Of a stretch of 64,000 nucleotides of DNA, positions 20,754 through 32,587 are shown piece by piece. Origin of the DNA: Gammaproteobacteria bacterium (GTDB lineage Bacteria > Pseudomonadota > Gammaproteobacteria > Burkholderiales > Burkholderiaceae_D). The notes beneath the pieces are model-generated. The model searched no databases, had not been told where the DNA came from, and was given only the letters and a program-made list of their open reading frames with translations. The stretch lies in contig CAJCIC010000014.1 in the NCBI GenBank assembly GCA_903970185.1, positions 50,536-114,535 on the forward strand. Reading direction: 5' to 3'. A program made the position numbers and the translations under genes. Position 1 is the first letter of the stretch; each line of letters begins with the position of its first letter.

Positions 20754-21400
20754 GGCTTGCGTGCAGGACGCAGCAGCACCATCAGGGCGCCGCTGCCCCC
20801 GTCTTTCGCGCGCGCCTGGCAAAAGGCAAGGACTTCGTCCCTTTGCGCCAGCCAGCCGCGCACTTTTGCCTTCAGAACCGGCTGCCCGCCGGCCGAGCCA
20901 AGCCCCTTGCCATGGATCACGCGCACACAGCGAAGTCCGCGCTTGATGCTCGCACGCAGGAATTCGGAGACCTCAAGGCGCGCTTCGTCGCGCCTTAAGC
21001 CGTGCAGGTCGAGTTCGGCCTGAACGACCCATTCGCCGCGCCGCAGTTTTCTCACGATATCGGCTGAAATCCCCGTGCGTCGCCAAGACAGAAGGTCGTC
21101 GGTCTCAAGCAGCGCATCGCCGTCGACGGCGTCCGATAGCGATTCGGCAAGCGCCCTGGCCTCGTCGAGCGCGCGCTGGCGCGCAACCGGCTTGACGTCG
21201 CTTGCAGGCGGCGCAACGCGGCCACTTGCAACAAGCGGGCGCACATCTTTCACGTGTTCGATGAAGAGCTGACGTTCAAGGTCGAGAACGCCTCGTGTTT
21301 TGGCGCCGGGCTTGGCGGCCTTGGCATCGGCAAGCGCCTTTTTCGCCAGCTCCTCGCGCAATGAGTCAAGCGAATCCAGGGGGCTGCGTTTGGCGCGCAT
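20750..21400 (-). CDS. Smr-domain (MutS2 C-terminal-like) nuclease-family protein
   Basis: This 216-residue protein has a charged N-terminal helical region and a C-terminal Smr domain starting at about residue 125: the [11 protein letters not shown] motif, the [11 protein letters not shown] motif and a terminal [10 protein letters not shown] strand. Smr domains bind and in some cases nick or cleave nucleic acids; stand-alone bacterial members include the RNA-cleaving SmrB. It lies 15 bases downstream of trxB on the same strand and is probably transcribed with it. The precise substrate here is not predictable. Confidence 0.88.
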   Translation of the reverse strand: MRAKRSPLDSLDSLREELAKKALADAKAAKPGAKTRGVLDLERQLFIEHVKDVRPLVASGRVAPPASDVKPVARQRALDEARALAESLSDAVDGDALLETDDLLSWRRTGISADIVRKLRRGEWVVQAELDLHGLRRDEARLEVSEFLRASIKRGLRCVRVIHGKGLGSAGGQPVLKAKVRGWLAQRDEVLAFCQARAKDGGSGALMVLLRPARKP

Positions 21401-21415
21401 GAGGGAACGCCCTGT

Positions 21416-22465
<1,050 letters not shown>

Positions 22466-22491
22466 TTATAGGCTGGCCAAGGAGACCTCAC

Positions 22492-23172
22492 TTGAGAGAG
22501 CATTCACCGCAGGACAATCTGGAGTTGCTACGGCGCGTGCCGCTCTTCTCGGTGCTCGAGCCGACCCAGCTGGAGTTGCTCGCGCGCGTGGTGATCCGAA
22601 AGACCGTGGCCAAGGGCCGCTCGGTGTTTTCTGCGGGAGAAATGAGCCAGTCGCTTTATCTGATTTTGTCCGGGCGCACCAAGGTGCAGATGTCTGATGC
22701 CGAAGGCAAGGAGGTGATTCTCGCGGTGCTTGGCTCGGGTGAATTCTTTGGCGAGATGGCCTTAATCGACGACCAGCCCCGTTCGGCCACGGTCGTTACC
22801 CTTGAGACCTGTGAATTCCTGACCATGAACAAGGAGGACTTTCGCAACTGCCTCGCCAGCAACACCGAAATGGCGACGCTCATCATGCGTGGCCTCGTCA
22901 AGCGTTTGCGCGAGGCCGATCGCAAAATCGAAAGCCTCGCGCTCCTTGATGTCTACGGACGTGTTGCGCGGGTGCTGCTCGAATTCTCCGAAGTCGAGGG
23001 CGACCGTCGCGTGCTGCGTGACAAGCTGCCGCGCCAGGACGTCGCCAAGATGATCGGCGCCTCGCGCGAGATGGTCAGCCGCGTCATGAAGGGACTCGAA
23101 ACCGACGGCTTCATCGTCGCGCAGCCCGACGGTTCCTTCGTTTTGCACGAAAACCGAAGCGCCCATTACTGA
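22492..23172 (+). CDS. Crp/Fnr-family transcriptional regulator
   Basis: A TTG start six bases after AAGGAGA gives 226 residues, the normal Crp length; the longer in-frame version from 22399 has no better start. The N-terminal cyclic-nucleotide-binding fold spans about 15-125 (GSGEFFGEMALIDDQPRSATV) and the C-terminal winged helix about 150-220 (RQDVAKMIGASREMVSRVMKGLE). The four-cysteine iron-sulfur cluster of FNR is absent, so it is Crp-like in sensing class although the ligand is unknown. A TTGATTTCGATAAG sequence at 22451-22464 resembles one and a half Crp/Fnr half-sites and could be an autoregulatory site. It is divergent from trxB. Confidence 0.85.
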   Translation: MREHSPQDNLELLRRVPLFSVLEPTQLELLARVVIRKTVAKGRSVFSAGEMSQSLYLILSGRTKVQMSDAEGKEVILAVLGSGEFFGEMALIDDQPRSATVVTLETCEFLTMNKEDFRNCLASNTEMATLIMRGLVKRLREADRKIESLALLDVYGRVARVLLEFSEVEGDRRVLRDKLPRQDVAKMIGASREMVSRVMKGLETDGFIVAQPDGSFVLHENRSAHY

Positions 23173-23238
23173 GCACCGCGGGAAGTCCCGCACGCGCCTT
23201 TTTGGCGGCCGCTTTGTGGCCTGAGCGATAATAGCGCC

Positions 23239-25539
23239 ATGGTCAAAGCTGCAATGTCGCCAGAACCCCTCTTGCATCGGCACGCGGGGCGCGCGCAGCG
23301 CCTCTTGAAGGAAGCCCGCTGGCTGCTATTTGCAGCACTTGCGGTCTATCTCCTCCTGATTCTTGCGACCTATCACAAAAGCGATCCCGGCTGGTCGCAA
23401 ACTGGCTACGTCGCAACGCTCATGAACCGGGGCGGCCGGCTCGGCGCCTATCTTGCGGACCTCTTGCTCTACGTCTTCGGCCTGTCGGCCTACTGGTGGG
23501 TGGTCTTTTGCGCGAGCCGTGTCATTGCCGGCTACCAGCAACTTGCAGGCGAGGCACAGCATGGCAATCAGGCGCCCCCGCGCGAGCTCGTCTGGGTCCG
23601 CGTCGGCGGCTTTTGCGTGCTGATTGTGGCAAGCAGCGGCATCGAGTTTTTGCGCCTGTACAGCCTTCGTGCAGCACTGCCGCTTGCACCCGGAGGCGTG
23701 ATCGGCAGCCTGACCGCCAAGGGCGTCACCCATGCCCTGGGCTTTACCGGCGGCACGCTCGCACTTCTGGTCCTGCTTGCCGTGGGCTTCAGCCTTTTTA
23801 CCGGCTGGTCGTGGCTGTCGATTGCCGAGCGTGTCGGGGCCGCGCTCGAATTCGTCATCGAGCGCCTTAAGCGCAGCAAGGAAGCCAAGGAAGACCGGCG
23901 CGTGGGCGAGGTCGCAGCGATCCAGCGCGAAGAATCGCTGTCGCATGAGCGCCAGCGCCAGACCGAGGCGCCCCCGATTCGCATCGAGCCCCAGGTTGTT
24001 GGCGTGCCCCAGTCAGAACGCGTGGCCAAGGAGCGCCAGGTGCCGCTTTTTGCCGACATTCCAGAATCCGACCTGCCGCCGTTGTCGCTGCTTGCACCGC
24101 CGCCTGAGCGGCAGGAAACCGTGAGTGCCGAAACGGTCGAGTTCACGTCGCGCTTGATCGAGAAGAAACTGAAGGATTTTGGCGTTGACGTACAGGTCAT
24201 GGCGGCCTATCCGGGCCCTGTCATCACCCGCTATGAGATCGAGCCCGCGATCGGCGTCAAGGGCAGCCAGATCGTCAATCTCGCCAAGGACCTGGCGCGC
24301 GCACTGTCGCTTGTCAGCATCCGCGTTGTGGAAACCATTCCGGGCAAGACCACCATGGGCCTTGAGCTGCCCAATCCGAAACGCCAGGCGGTGCGCCTGT
24401 CGGAAATCCTGGGTTCGCAGGTCTACCACGACAGCCACTCATTTCTGACCTTGGCGCTTGGCAAGGACATCGCCGGTCATCCGGTTGTAGCCGACCTCGC
24501 CAAGATGCCGCACCTGCTTGTCGCCGGGACAACAGGCAGTGGCAAGTCGGTCGGCATTAACGCGATGATCCTGTCCTTGCTCTACAAGGCCGACCCCAAC
24601 CAGGTCCGCCTCATCATGATCGACCCGAAGATGCTCGAGATGAGCACCTATGAGGGCATCGCCCACCTGCTCGCCCCGGTTGTCACCGACATGCGCCAGG
24701 CCGGCCATGCGCTCAACTGGGTCGTAGGCGAGATGGAGCGGCGCTACAAGCTGATGTCAAAGCTGGGTGTGCGCAATCTCAATGGCTATAACGCCAAGAT
24801 CGCCGATGCGCAGGAGCGCGAAGAACATATCCCCAATCCGTTTAGCCTGACCCCCGAGGCGCCCGAGCCCCTTGACCGCCTGCCTGTCATCGTCGTCGTG
24901 ATCGACGAGCTCGCCGATCTGATGATGGTGGTGGGCAAGAAAGTGGAAGAACTGATCGCGCGCATTGCGCAAAAGGCGCGCGCTGCCGGCATCCACCTGA
25001 TTCTGGCGACGCAGCGCCCGAGCGTTGACGTGATTACCGGGCTGATCAAGGCCAATATCCCAACGCGCATCGCATTTCAGGTGTCGTCAAAAATCGACAG
25101 CCGCACGATTCTCGACCAACAGGGCGCAGAGGCTCTACTGGGCATGGGAGACATGCTCTACCTGCCCCCCGGCAGCGGCTTGCCGCAGCGCGTTCATGGC
25201 GCATTTGTCGCGGACAACGAAGTTCATGCCGTCGAATACTTGAAGCAGCAAGGCGATCCCAACTACATCGAAGGCATCCTTGAAGGCGGCTCGCTTGACG
25301 ATCTCGATGCCGCAGCGCCTGGCGATGCGCCTCAAGGGGAGGCTGACCCCCTCTACGACCAGGCGGTAGAGGTCGTGGTCAAGAGTCGGCGTGCGTCGAT
25401 CTCGTTCGTGCAAAGGCAGTTGCGCATCGGCTACAACCGTGCCGCACGGCTACTCGAACAGATGGAGCAATCCGGCCTGGTTTCGGCGATGCAAAGTAAC
25501 GGCAATCGCGAAATTCTCACGCCCAAGCGCGACGATTAG
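23239..25539 (+). CDS. ftsK: DNA translocase FtsK
   Basis: FtsK anchors at the septum and pumps chromosome ends for dimer resolution by XerCD. The 766 residues have four or five N-terminal membrane segments (about 28-190), a short charged linker (210-300), and the RecA-like motor with Walker A GTTGSGKS (430-437) and Walker [14 protein letters not shown]. The C-terminal winged gamma domain that reads KOPS sequences ends with [24 protein letters not shown]. The short linker resembles SpoIIIE/FtsK of many Burkholderiales rather than the 1329-residue E. coli protein. Confidence 0.96.
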   Translation: MVKAAMSPEPLLHRHAGRAQRLLKEARWLLFAALAVYLLLILATYHKSDPGWSQTGYVATLMNRGGRLGAYLADLLLYVFGLSAYWWVVFCASRVIAGYQQLAGEAQHGNQAPPRELVWVRVGGFCVLIVASSGIEFLRLYSLRAALPLAPGGVIGSLTAKGVTHALGFTGGTLALLVLLAVGFSLFTGWSWLSIAERVGAALEFVIERLKRSKEAKEDRRVGEVAAIQREESLSHERQRQTEAPPIRIEPQVVGVPQSERVAKERQVPLFADIPESDLPPLSLLAPPPERQETVSAETVEFTSRLIEKKLKDFGVDVQVMAAYPGPVITRYEIEPAIGVKGSQIVNLAKDLARALSLVSIRVVETIPGKTTMGLELPNPKRQAVRLSEILGSQVYHDSHSFLTLALGKDIAGHPVVADLAKMPHLLVAGTTGSGKSVGINAMILSLLYKADPNQVRLIMIDPKMLEMSTYEGIAHLLAPVVTDMRQAGHALNWVVGEMERRYKLMSKLGVRNLNGYNAKIADAQEREEHIPNPFSLTPEAPEPLDRLPVIVVVIDELADLMMVVGKKVEELIARIAQKARAAGIHLILATQRPSVDVITGLIKANIPTRIAFQVSSKIDSRTILDQQGAEALLGMGDMLYLPPGSGLPQRVHGAFVADNEVHAVEYLKQQGDPNYIEGILEGGSLDDLDAAAPGDAPQGEADPLYDQAVEVVVKSRRASISFVQRQLRIGYNRAARLLEQMEQSGLVSAMQSNGNREILTPKRDD

Positions 25540-25620
25540 GCAGGCCCATTTCATGGCCGTTTGAACGATTCGCTGGCAGTTTGACTCCAAACCGCATCAA
25601 GCCAATTCTCCGAGGTTTTC

Positions 25621-26277
25621 ATGGCACGAAGAAAATGCACATCGGTCGGAAAGCAAGGTGCCGCCCTGTCGGTGACATTCCTGCTGCTTGGCAACCTCGC
25701 GTTTTCACCTGCAATGTGCATGGCCGGTGCGCTTGATGACCTGCATCATTTCGTCGAGCAGTTTCAAAGCGCAAGCGGAACCTTCGAGCAAACCGTCACT
25801 GCACCGTCGGGCAAGACAACCAAGAGCAGCGGCAGCTTCGTCTTTGCACGTCCTGGCAAGTTTCGCTGGACCTACCAGAAGCCTTACCAGCAGGTGCTCG
25901 TCGCCGATGGCAAGACGCTCACGGTGTATGACCAGGATCTGAACCAGGCGACCGTGCGGCAGTTGCACGACGCGCTTGGCTCCACGCCTGCTGCAATCCT
26001 CTTTGGCGACAACCGCCTTGAGAGCAATTTCGACCTGAAGGAAATTGCTCCCCACGATGGCCTCGAATGGGTTGAGGCTACGCCGAAGACGCACGACACG
26101 ACCTTTCAGACCATCGATATCGGCTTTCGAGCGAGCGATCTTGCCGCGATGGCAATCAGGGACGCTCTTGGCCAGAGCACGATGCTGACATTTTCCAACA
26201 TCGTCCATAACGGCCAGGTTGGTGCCGACACCTTTCATTTCGTCGCTCCCAAGGGCGCGGATGTCCTCAACAATTAA
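25621..26277 (+). CDS. lolA: Outer-membrane lipoprotein carrier LolA
   Basis: LolA is the periplasmic chaperone that carries lipoproteins from LolCDE to LolB. The 218 residues begin with a signal peptide (positive MARRK, hydrophobic core about 12-32) and contain the FEQTV and GSFVFARPGKFRWTYQKPY blocks that define the family. It sits between ftsK and rarA, the standard proteobacterial order, 81 bases after ftsK. Confidence 0.94.
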   Translation: MARRKCTSVGKQGAALSVTFLLLGNLAFSPAMCMAGALDDLHHFVEQFQSASGTFEQTVTAPSGKTTKSSGSFVFARPGKFRWTYQKPYQQVLVADGKTLTVYDQDLNQATVRQLHDALGSTPAAILFGDNRLESNFDLKEIAPHDGLEWVEATPKTHDTTFQTIDIGFRASDLAAMAIRDALGQSTMLTFSNIVHNGQVGADTFHFVAPKGADVLNN

Positions 26278-26334
26278 GCGGTGTTGAAGGTGCCTTGTGC
26301 ATGGTCTGCGTTCTGCCTTTGAGCCCGGCTGGCC

Positions 26335-27645
26335 ATGACTGAGCTGTTTCCCGCCCAACCGCGCGCACCGCTTGCCGAACTAATGCGGCCGGCATCGCCT
26401 GACGATGTCATCGGCCAGGCCCATTTGCTTGGCCCCGGCAAGCCGCTGCAGCTAAGCTTCGCCTCGAAAAAACCCCACTCGATGATCCTGTGGGGTCCGC
26501 CTGGCGTTGGCAAGACGACCATCGCAAGGCTCGCCGCACATGCCTTTGATGCTGAATTCATCGCGCTCTCGGCGGTCTTCGCCGGGGTCAAGGAGATCCG
26601 CCAGGCCATCGAGACAGCGCGCGCTTCGCTTGCCCATCGCGAGCGCGCGACGATCCTTTTTGTCGATGAGATTCATCGTTTCAACAAGGCCCAGCAGGAT
26701 GCGCTGTTGCCCTTCGTCGAGTCCGGCCTTATCACTTTCATCGGTGCCACGACGGAGAACCCGTCCTTCGAAGTCAATGCCGCGCTGCTTTCGAGGGCGC
26801 AGGTCTACGTCCTCAAATCGTTAAGCGAGGCGGAACTTCGACAGCTTGTCGCACGGGCAAAAGAGGTCGCGCTTGGCACCATTGAGCTGGATGACAGCGC
26901 AGTCGATGCGCTTGTGGCCTATGCCGACGGCGACGCGCGGCGCCTGCTCAATCTTCTTGAGCAGGCGCAAGGCGCGGCGCTTCAGACTGCGACCAGGCAC
27001 ATTGACCGTGATTTCATCGAGCACTCACTCATGCCTGGCGGGCGGCGTTTTGACAAGGGCGGTGATAACTTCTACGACCAGATTTCAGCGTTGCACAAGT
27101 CGGTACGCGGCTCGCATCCGGACGCTGCCCTTTACTGGCTTACGCGCATGCTCGATGGCGGCGCAGACCCGCGCTACCTGGCGCGGCGCATCGTTCGCAT
27201 GGCCTGGGAGGATATCGGTCTGGCTGACCCGCGCGCCATGCAGATTGCCAACGACGCGGCGCAGACCTACGAACGCCTGGGCTCGCCAGAAGGCGAGCTC
27301 GCCCTGGCCCAGGCGACGATCTATCTGGCCATGGCGGCAAAAAGCAATGCCGGATACAAGGCATTTAATGCGGCGAGCGCGTTTGTTCATACGGACAAAT
27401 CGCGCGAAGTGCCCAATCACCTGCGCAATGCACCCACCAAGTTGATGAAAGCGCAGGGCCACGGCGAAAATTATCGCTACGCACACGACGAGCCCGAGGC
27501 CTACGCTGCTGGAATGAGCTACCTTCCGGAAGGGATGGACGAGCCAGGCTGGTATGTGCCGGTCGCGCGCGGACTCGAGAGCCAGATCGCAGACAAGCTT
27601 GAGCACTTGCGCAAGCTCGATGAAAAGGCCAAGGACGACGGTTAA
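26335..27645 (+). CDS. rarA: Replication-associated recombination protein A (AAA+ ATPase)
   Basis: RarA (MgsA) acts at stalled replication forks and belongs with clamp-loader AAA+ proteins. The 436 residues carry Walker A GPPGVGKT (54-61), Walker [10 protein letters not shown] (Asp111, Glu112), and the sensor block [14 protein letters not shown], followed by the C-terminal tetramerisation region ([16 protein letters not shown]). It is followed by a probable intrinsic terminator before serS. Confidence 0.96.
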   Translation: MTELFPAQPRAPLAELMRPASPDDVIGQAHLLGPGKPLQLSFASKKPHSMILWGPPGVGKTTIARLAAHAFDAEFIALSAVFAGVKEIRQAIETARASLAHRERATILFVDEIHRFNKAQQDALLPFVESGLITFIGATTENPSFEVNAALLSRAQVYVLKSLSEAELRQLVARAKEVALGTIELDDSAVDALVAYADGDARRLLNLLEQAQGAALQTATRHIDRDFIEHSLMPGGRRFDKGGDNFYDQISALHKSVRGSHPDAALYWLTRMLDGGADPRYLARRIVRMAWEDIGLADPRAMQIANDAAQTYERLGSPEGELALAQATIYLAMAAKSNAGYKAFNAASAFVHTDKSREVPNHLRNAPTKLMKAQGHGENYRYAHDEPEAYAAGMSYLPEGMDEPGWYVPVARGLESQIADKLEHLRKLDEKAKDDG

Positions 27646-27741
27646 GCTTCGGTCGCGGTTGCATGCGGGCAACAAGGCAGGGCAAAATGGCACACTTACC
27701 GCAGCTGCCATGAACCTTTTTGCGCAATTTCCCTGCAGGAC

Positions 27742-27775
27742 TTCGCGATCTCCCATCGGGGTCGCGGACTTTTTT
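27742..27775 (+). terminator. Rho-independent terminator between rarA and serS
   Basis: TTCGCGATC (27742-27750) pairs with GGTCGCGGA (27760-27768) across a nine-base loop, with two G-U pairs, and the hairpin is followed by C and six T residues. It lies about 100 bases after the rarA stop and 70 before serS, so it would end the ftsK-lolA-rarA transcript. A serS attenuation role is possible but nothing else here resembles a T-box. Confidence 0.7.
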
Positions 27776-27836
27776 CGCTCCTGACGACCTCCCCTGTAGC
27801 CACCGGCCGCATGGCCCGCCGAGAGTTGCGTTCTAG

Positions 27837-29144
<1,308 letters not shown>

Positions 29145-29169
29145 CCGCGTTCAATGAAGGAGGCTGGCG

Positions 29170-30201
29170 ATGGACGCAACGTATTCGAACAAGCAGGTGC
29201 GGCTCGCGGCGCGCCCGGTCGGCCTGCCGCGAGCCACGGACTGGCACATAACGACCGAGAGCCTTTCTTCGCCCGCAGAAGACGAAGTGTTGATCAAGAC
29301 GTTGTCGCTCTCGCTTGATCCTGCCATGCGCGGCTGGATGAACGAGGGCAGAAGCTATATCGCACCGGTTGGCATTGGTGAAGTCATGCGGGCCAATGGA
29401 ATCGGCATCGTGGTTGACTCGAACATCGCCGAATTTCCCGCTGGCATGCATCTCGCCGGATGGTATGGCGTGCAGCAGTACCTGAAACTTGACCGCACCG
29501 GACTCAAGGGCGCCGCCATGCGGCCTGTCGACACGGCACTTGCGCCCATCGAGAAGTGGCTCAACGCATTGGGCGGGCCGGGAATGACGGCTTACTTCGG
29601 TCTGTTGGATGTCGGCAGGCCCAACGCCGGCGAGACCGTCGTCGTCTCAGGAGCAGCAGGTGCGGTAGGGCAAACCGTGGGCCAGATCGCGAAAATCAAG
29701 GGCTGCCGCGTGGTTGGAATCGCAGGCGGTGCCAAAAAGTGCGAATTCGTCGTCAAGGAACTGGGATTTGACGCCTGTATCGACTATAAGGCCGGCACGC
29801 TGCGGGAGGGCTTAAAGACGCACTGTCCCGACGGTGTCGATGTCTACTTTGACAATGTCGGGGGCGAGATCCTCGACACTGTGCTTACGAAAATCAACCG
29901 CCATGCGCGCATAGTGATTTGCGGCGCAATCTCGCAGTACAACTCGACCTCTGCAATCAAGGGCCCTGCCAATTATCTGTCGCTGCTGGTCAATCGCGCG
30001 CGCATGGAGGGCATGGTGGTCTTCGATTACGCGCCGCGCTTTGGTGAAGCCATCCAGGCCATTGGCGGCTGGATGAAAGACGGCCGCCTGCGCTCGCTTG
30101 AAGACGTGGTCGACGGTATCGATGCATTCCCCGATACCCTGCTTAAGCTCTTCAATGGTGAAAACTTCGGCAAGCTGATATTGCGCGTGGCGACTGCCTA
30201 G
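29170..30201 (+). CDS. NADPH-dependent medium-chain reductase, CurA / prostaglandin-reductase type
   Basis: This 343-residue zinc-independent MDR protein has the family N-terminal block (LSLDPAMRGWMNEGRSYIAPV, about 47-66), the nucleotide-binding GAAGAVGQTVGQIAKIKG block (about 160-177) and the DVYFDNVGGEILDTVL block. Characterised relatives reduce alkenal or alkenone double bonds (curcumin, 15-keto-prostaglandin) with NADPH, often as detoxification; the substrate here is unknown. The start has a near-perfect AAGGAGG. Its stop overlaps the convergent cytochrome b561 stop. Confidence 0.88.
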   Translation: MDATYSNKQVRLAARPVGLPRATDWHITTESLSSPAEDEVLIKTLSLSLDPAMRGWMNEGRSYIAPVGIGEVMRANGIGIVVDSNIAEFPAGMHLAGWYGVQQYLKLDRTGLKGAAMRPVDTALAPIEKWLNALGGPGMTAYFGLLDVGRPNAGETVVVSGAAGAVGQTVGQIAKIKGCRVVGIAGGAKKCEFVVKELGFDACIDYKAGTLREGLKTHCPDGVDVYFDNVGGEILDTVLTKINRHARIVICGAISQYNSTSAIKGPANYLSLLVNRARMEGMVVFDYAPRFGEAIQAIGGWMKDGRLRSLEDVVDGIDAFPDTLLKLFNGENFGKLILRVATA

Positions 30202-30791
30202 ACACCATGCTCGCCCTTGCCTTTTGGCCACATGCGCTGCAGTTCCGGTTGATGATCCAGCAACTGATGCTTCAGCGCGCCAAGCACATGGGCGGCAAAT
30301 AGCAGGTAAAGCGCGTATCCAAGATAGGTGTGCAGCGCGCCGAACTGGTCGTGCAGACGCTCGCGCTCACCAGGCTCGATGTGCTCGATGAAACCGATGC
30401 GAGGCCACGGAATGACGTTGAACAGGTGCATCGGATGGGTCGCTGCGTCCTTCCACGCCGAGTCGTGCATCCAGCCCGAAAGCGGCAGAAAAAAGATCAG
30501 GACATAGAGCAGGAAGTGGGCCGCGTGCGCGCCTTTTCTCTCCCACTTGGGCATGTCGCGCGGAAACTCCGGCGGGCGGTGAAACACGCGCCAGAGCAGG
30601 CGCATGATGGCGAGCCCGAGGACGGTAATGCCGATCGACTTGTGCAAATCGATGACAGTTCGCACGGATTCGTCCGGGACGTAGTCGCTGCCAATGCCAA
30701 GACAGACATTGACCGCGATCAGCACCGCGATCACCCAGTGCAAGGCGATGGCGACGGTCGAATAGCGCCTGACAAATTCCGAATTCTGCAT
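30198..30791 (-). CDS. Cytochrome b561 family di-haem membrane protein
   Basis: The chosen ATG follows CAGGGA and gives 197 residues beginning MQNSEFVRRYSTVAIALHW; the in-frame 12-residue extension is unlikely. Four transmembrane helices carry the haem-ligand histidines typical of CybB: one in ALHW, one in DLHKSIG, one in the AHFLLYVLIFFLPLSGW helix, and one in LHTYLGYALYLLFAAHVLGALKH. The family oxidises ubiquinol in the membrane, and E. coli CybB reduces superoxide to quinone. No partner gene is adjacent. Confidence 0.9.
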   Translation of the reverse strand: MQNSEFVRRYSTVAIALHWVIAVLIAVNVCLGIGSDYVPDESVRTVIDLHKSIGITVLGLAIMRLLWRVFHRPPEFPRDMPKWERKGAHAAHFLLYVLIFFLPLSGWMHDSAWKDAATHPMHLFNVIPWPRIGFIEHIEPGERERLHDQFGALHTYLGYALYLLFAAHVLGALKHQLLDHQPELQRMWPKGKGEHGV

Positions 30792-30968
30792 CTGATGTCC
30801 CTGCAAATGCGTAACGCTTCGTTGCAAGCGTGGGCAACACGCAACTTCTCGCGCCAGCGTAGGCTATAGTAGCCAGACATCGGTTGCCGTGCGGGCGACG
30901 CGAGCGATGCAACTTCCCATCCTATTTTAGCCTGATGACGCCCCCCTTCGTCATCGTCGTGAGTTTTC

Positions 30969-32402
30969 ATGCAAACCCAACTCGAGGCGTTCGAGTCCAG
31001 TTCGCCGCGCTTTAGCCCTCGTCCCATTCCCATTGCATCCCGCCTGATTCACGTCATCGTGATCGGCCTTTGGTGCGCGCTTTTTGCGGCGGCTTTCTTC
31101 TTCAAGGGGCTCGCGGCCTGGTCGACCGGTGTGGCTTACGTGATTTACGACACGTTGCTCCTGCTTTTCGTGTTCTGGCAAAGCCTGCCGCTCTTGCGCA
31201 GCCGGCAGGTGCCAGCTCCCACCCCGGCGCGGCTGCGCCTTGGCGTGATCGTTGCCGCGAAAAACGAAGCCGGCGTGCTCAAGGTCACGATCGACGCGCT
31301 TCTCGCGCAACAGATGCCTGCCGATGTCATCGTGCTTGCCGATGATGGCTCGACCGACGGCTCAGAAGGTGTGCTCACCCGTCAGTACGGCTTTCGCGTG
31401 CCCGCGATGGGGGAGTCAGCGACGGTGACCGCCGGTGCCACCACGCTCGTCTGGCTGCGCCTGCCAGGCGCTGGCAAGGCGAGTGCGCTCAATGCCGCGA
31501 TGCTGTTGATGGATACCGAAGTCATCGTCACGGTGGATGCCGATACGCTGCTTGACGCGGGCGCATTGGCGGCAGTGAACCACGCCTTCGAGTCAGAGCC
31601 CGAACTTGTGGCTGCGACCGGCGTATTGGCGCCGGTGTGTCCGCGCTCGGTCGAGGGCCGGGTGTTCCAATGGTTTCAGCACTACGAGTACATCCGCAAC
31701 TTCCTGTCGCGCTACGCATGGATGCGCCTTGATTCATTGCTGCTGATTTCCGGCGCTTTCGCGAGCTTTCGGCGCAGCGCATTGCTGAACGTGGGTGGAT
31801 TCGATGTCGATTGCCTGGTTGAAGACTATGAGCTGATCCATCGCATGCGAAGGTACGCCGTGCTCTCGGGGCTTGACTGGCGCTCACGCGTGCTTGGCAA
31901 CGCCTTTGCCTATACCGACGCGCCAGCCAACATCGCCGCATTCTTGCGCCAGCGCAGGCGCTGGTTTGGCGGATTCCTGCAAACCCAGTTCTGGTATCGC
32001 GAGATGGTTGGGGATCGACGCTACGGCTGGCTTGGAACACTCATGTTGCCGGTCAAGGCGTTTGACACGGTACAGCCGATCTTCGGGCTTTCGGCGCTCT
32101 TTCTTCTGTTTTATTACATCGCCACCGGACGAGTCGCGGTACTGATTCCGGTAGGCTTGGTGATCGGTTGCAAGATCGGCATCGATCTTGCCTATCACGC
32201 CTATTCCGTTTTCGCCTATCGCCGCTGGATCGGCAACAAGACGCGCGGCCGCATGGCGATTGCGGTCCTTGCCGCGATCGCCGAGCCCTTCAGTTTTCAG
32301 ATCCTTCGCCACCTTGGTGCAACCTGGGGATGGCTCGCGTTTCTAAGCGGAGCCAATACATGGGGCAAGCAGCAGCGTCGCTCGCTTGCAACCCGCGGCT
32401 AG
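30969..32402 (+). CDS. Membrane family 2 glycosyltransferase (processive type)
   Basis: This 477-residue protein has two N-terminal membrane segments (about 25-75), a GT-A catalytic domain (about 90-335) and C-terminal membrane segments. Catalytic features of processive beta-glycosyltransferases are present: DDGSTD (125-130), the DAD metal motif (Asp190, Asp192), the ED base (Glu285, Asp286) and QRRRW (328-332). The set resembles PgaC-type N-acetylglucosaminyltransferases or cellulose/hyaluronan-like synthases, but no pga, bcs or other polysaccharide gene is nearby, so the polymer or acceptor is unknown. It is divergent from cytochrome b561 and stands alone. Confidence 0.85.
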   Translation: MQTQLEAFESSSPRFSPRPIPIASRLIHVIVIGLWCALFAAAFFFKGLAAWSTGVAYVIYDTLLLLFVFWQSLPLLRSRQVPAPTPARLRLGVIVAAKNEAGVLKVTIDALLAQQMPADVIVLADDGSTDGSEGVLTRQYGFRVPAMGESATVTAGATTLVWLRLPGAGKASALNAAMLLMDTEVIVTVDADTLLDAGALAAVNHAFESEPELVAATGVLAPVCPRSVEGRVFQWFQHYEYIRNFLSRYAWMRLDSLLLISGAFASFRRSALLNVGGFDVDCLVEDYELIHRMRRYAVLSGLDWRSRVLGNAFAYTDAPANIAAFLRQRRRWFGGFLQTQFWYREMVGDRRYGWLGTLMLPVKAFDTVQPIFGLSALFLLFYYIATGRVAVLIPVGLVIGCKIGIDLAYHAYSVFAYRRWIGNKTRGRMAIAVLAAIAEPFSFQILRHLGATWGWLAFLSGANTWGKQQRRSLATRG

Positions 32403-32587
32403 GCGACCCTGCTTCCCCATCGGCCCGCGCAGATGCCGCAATCGCGGCCGCATGCGTGCCTGATCGCGCACCTGGGGGTCGGGCATGGCAGCGCGCCGGA
32501 TTTCCCGTTAAGCCGCGAGCGGCGAATTTTGCGATAGCATGACCTTCTTGGGGTCAGCGGCAGGTTGCCTGTGGCCTGCGTCTGGGG

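Noticed and set aside
19593..20822. 409-codon minus-strand frame over trpA and accD
   Set aside because: It covers trpA and accD, both with complete active sites; no domain.
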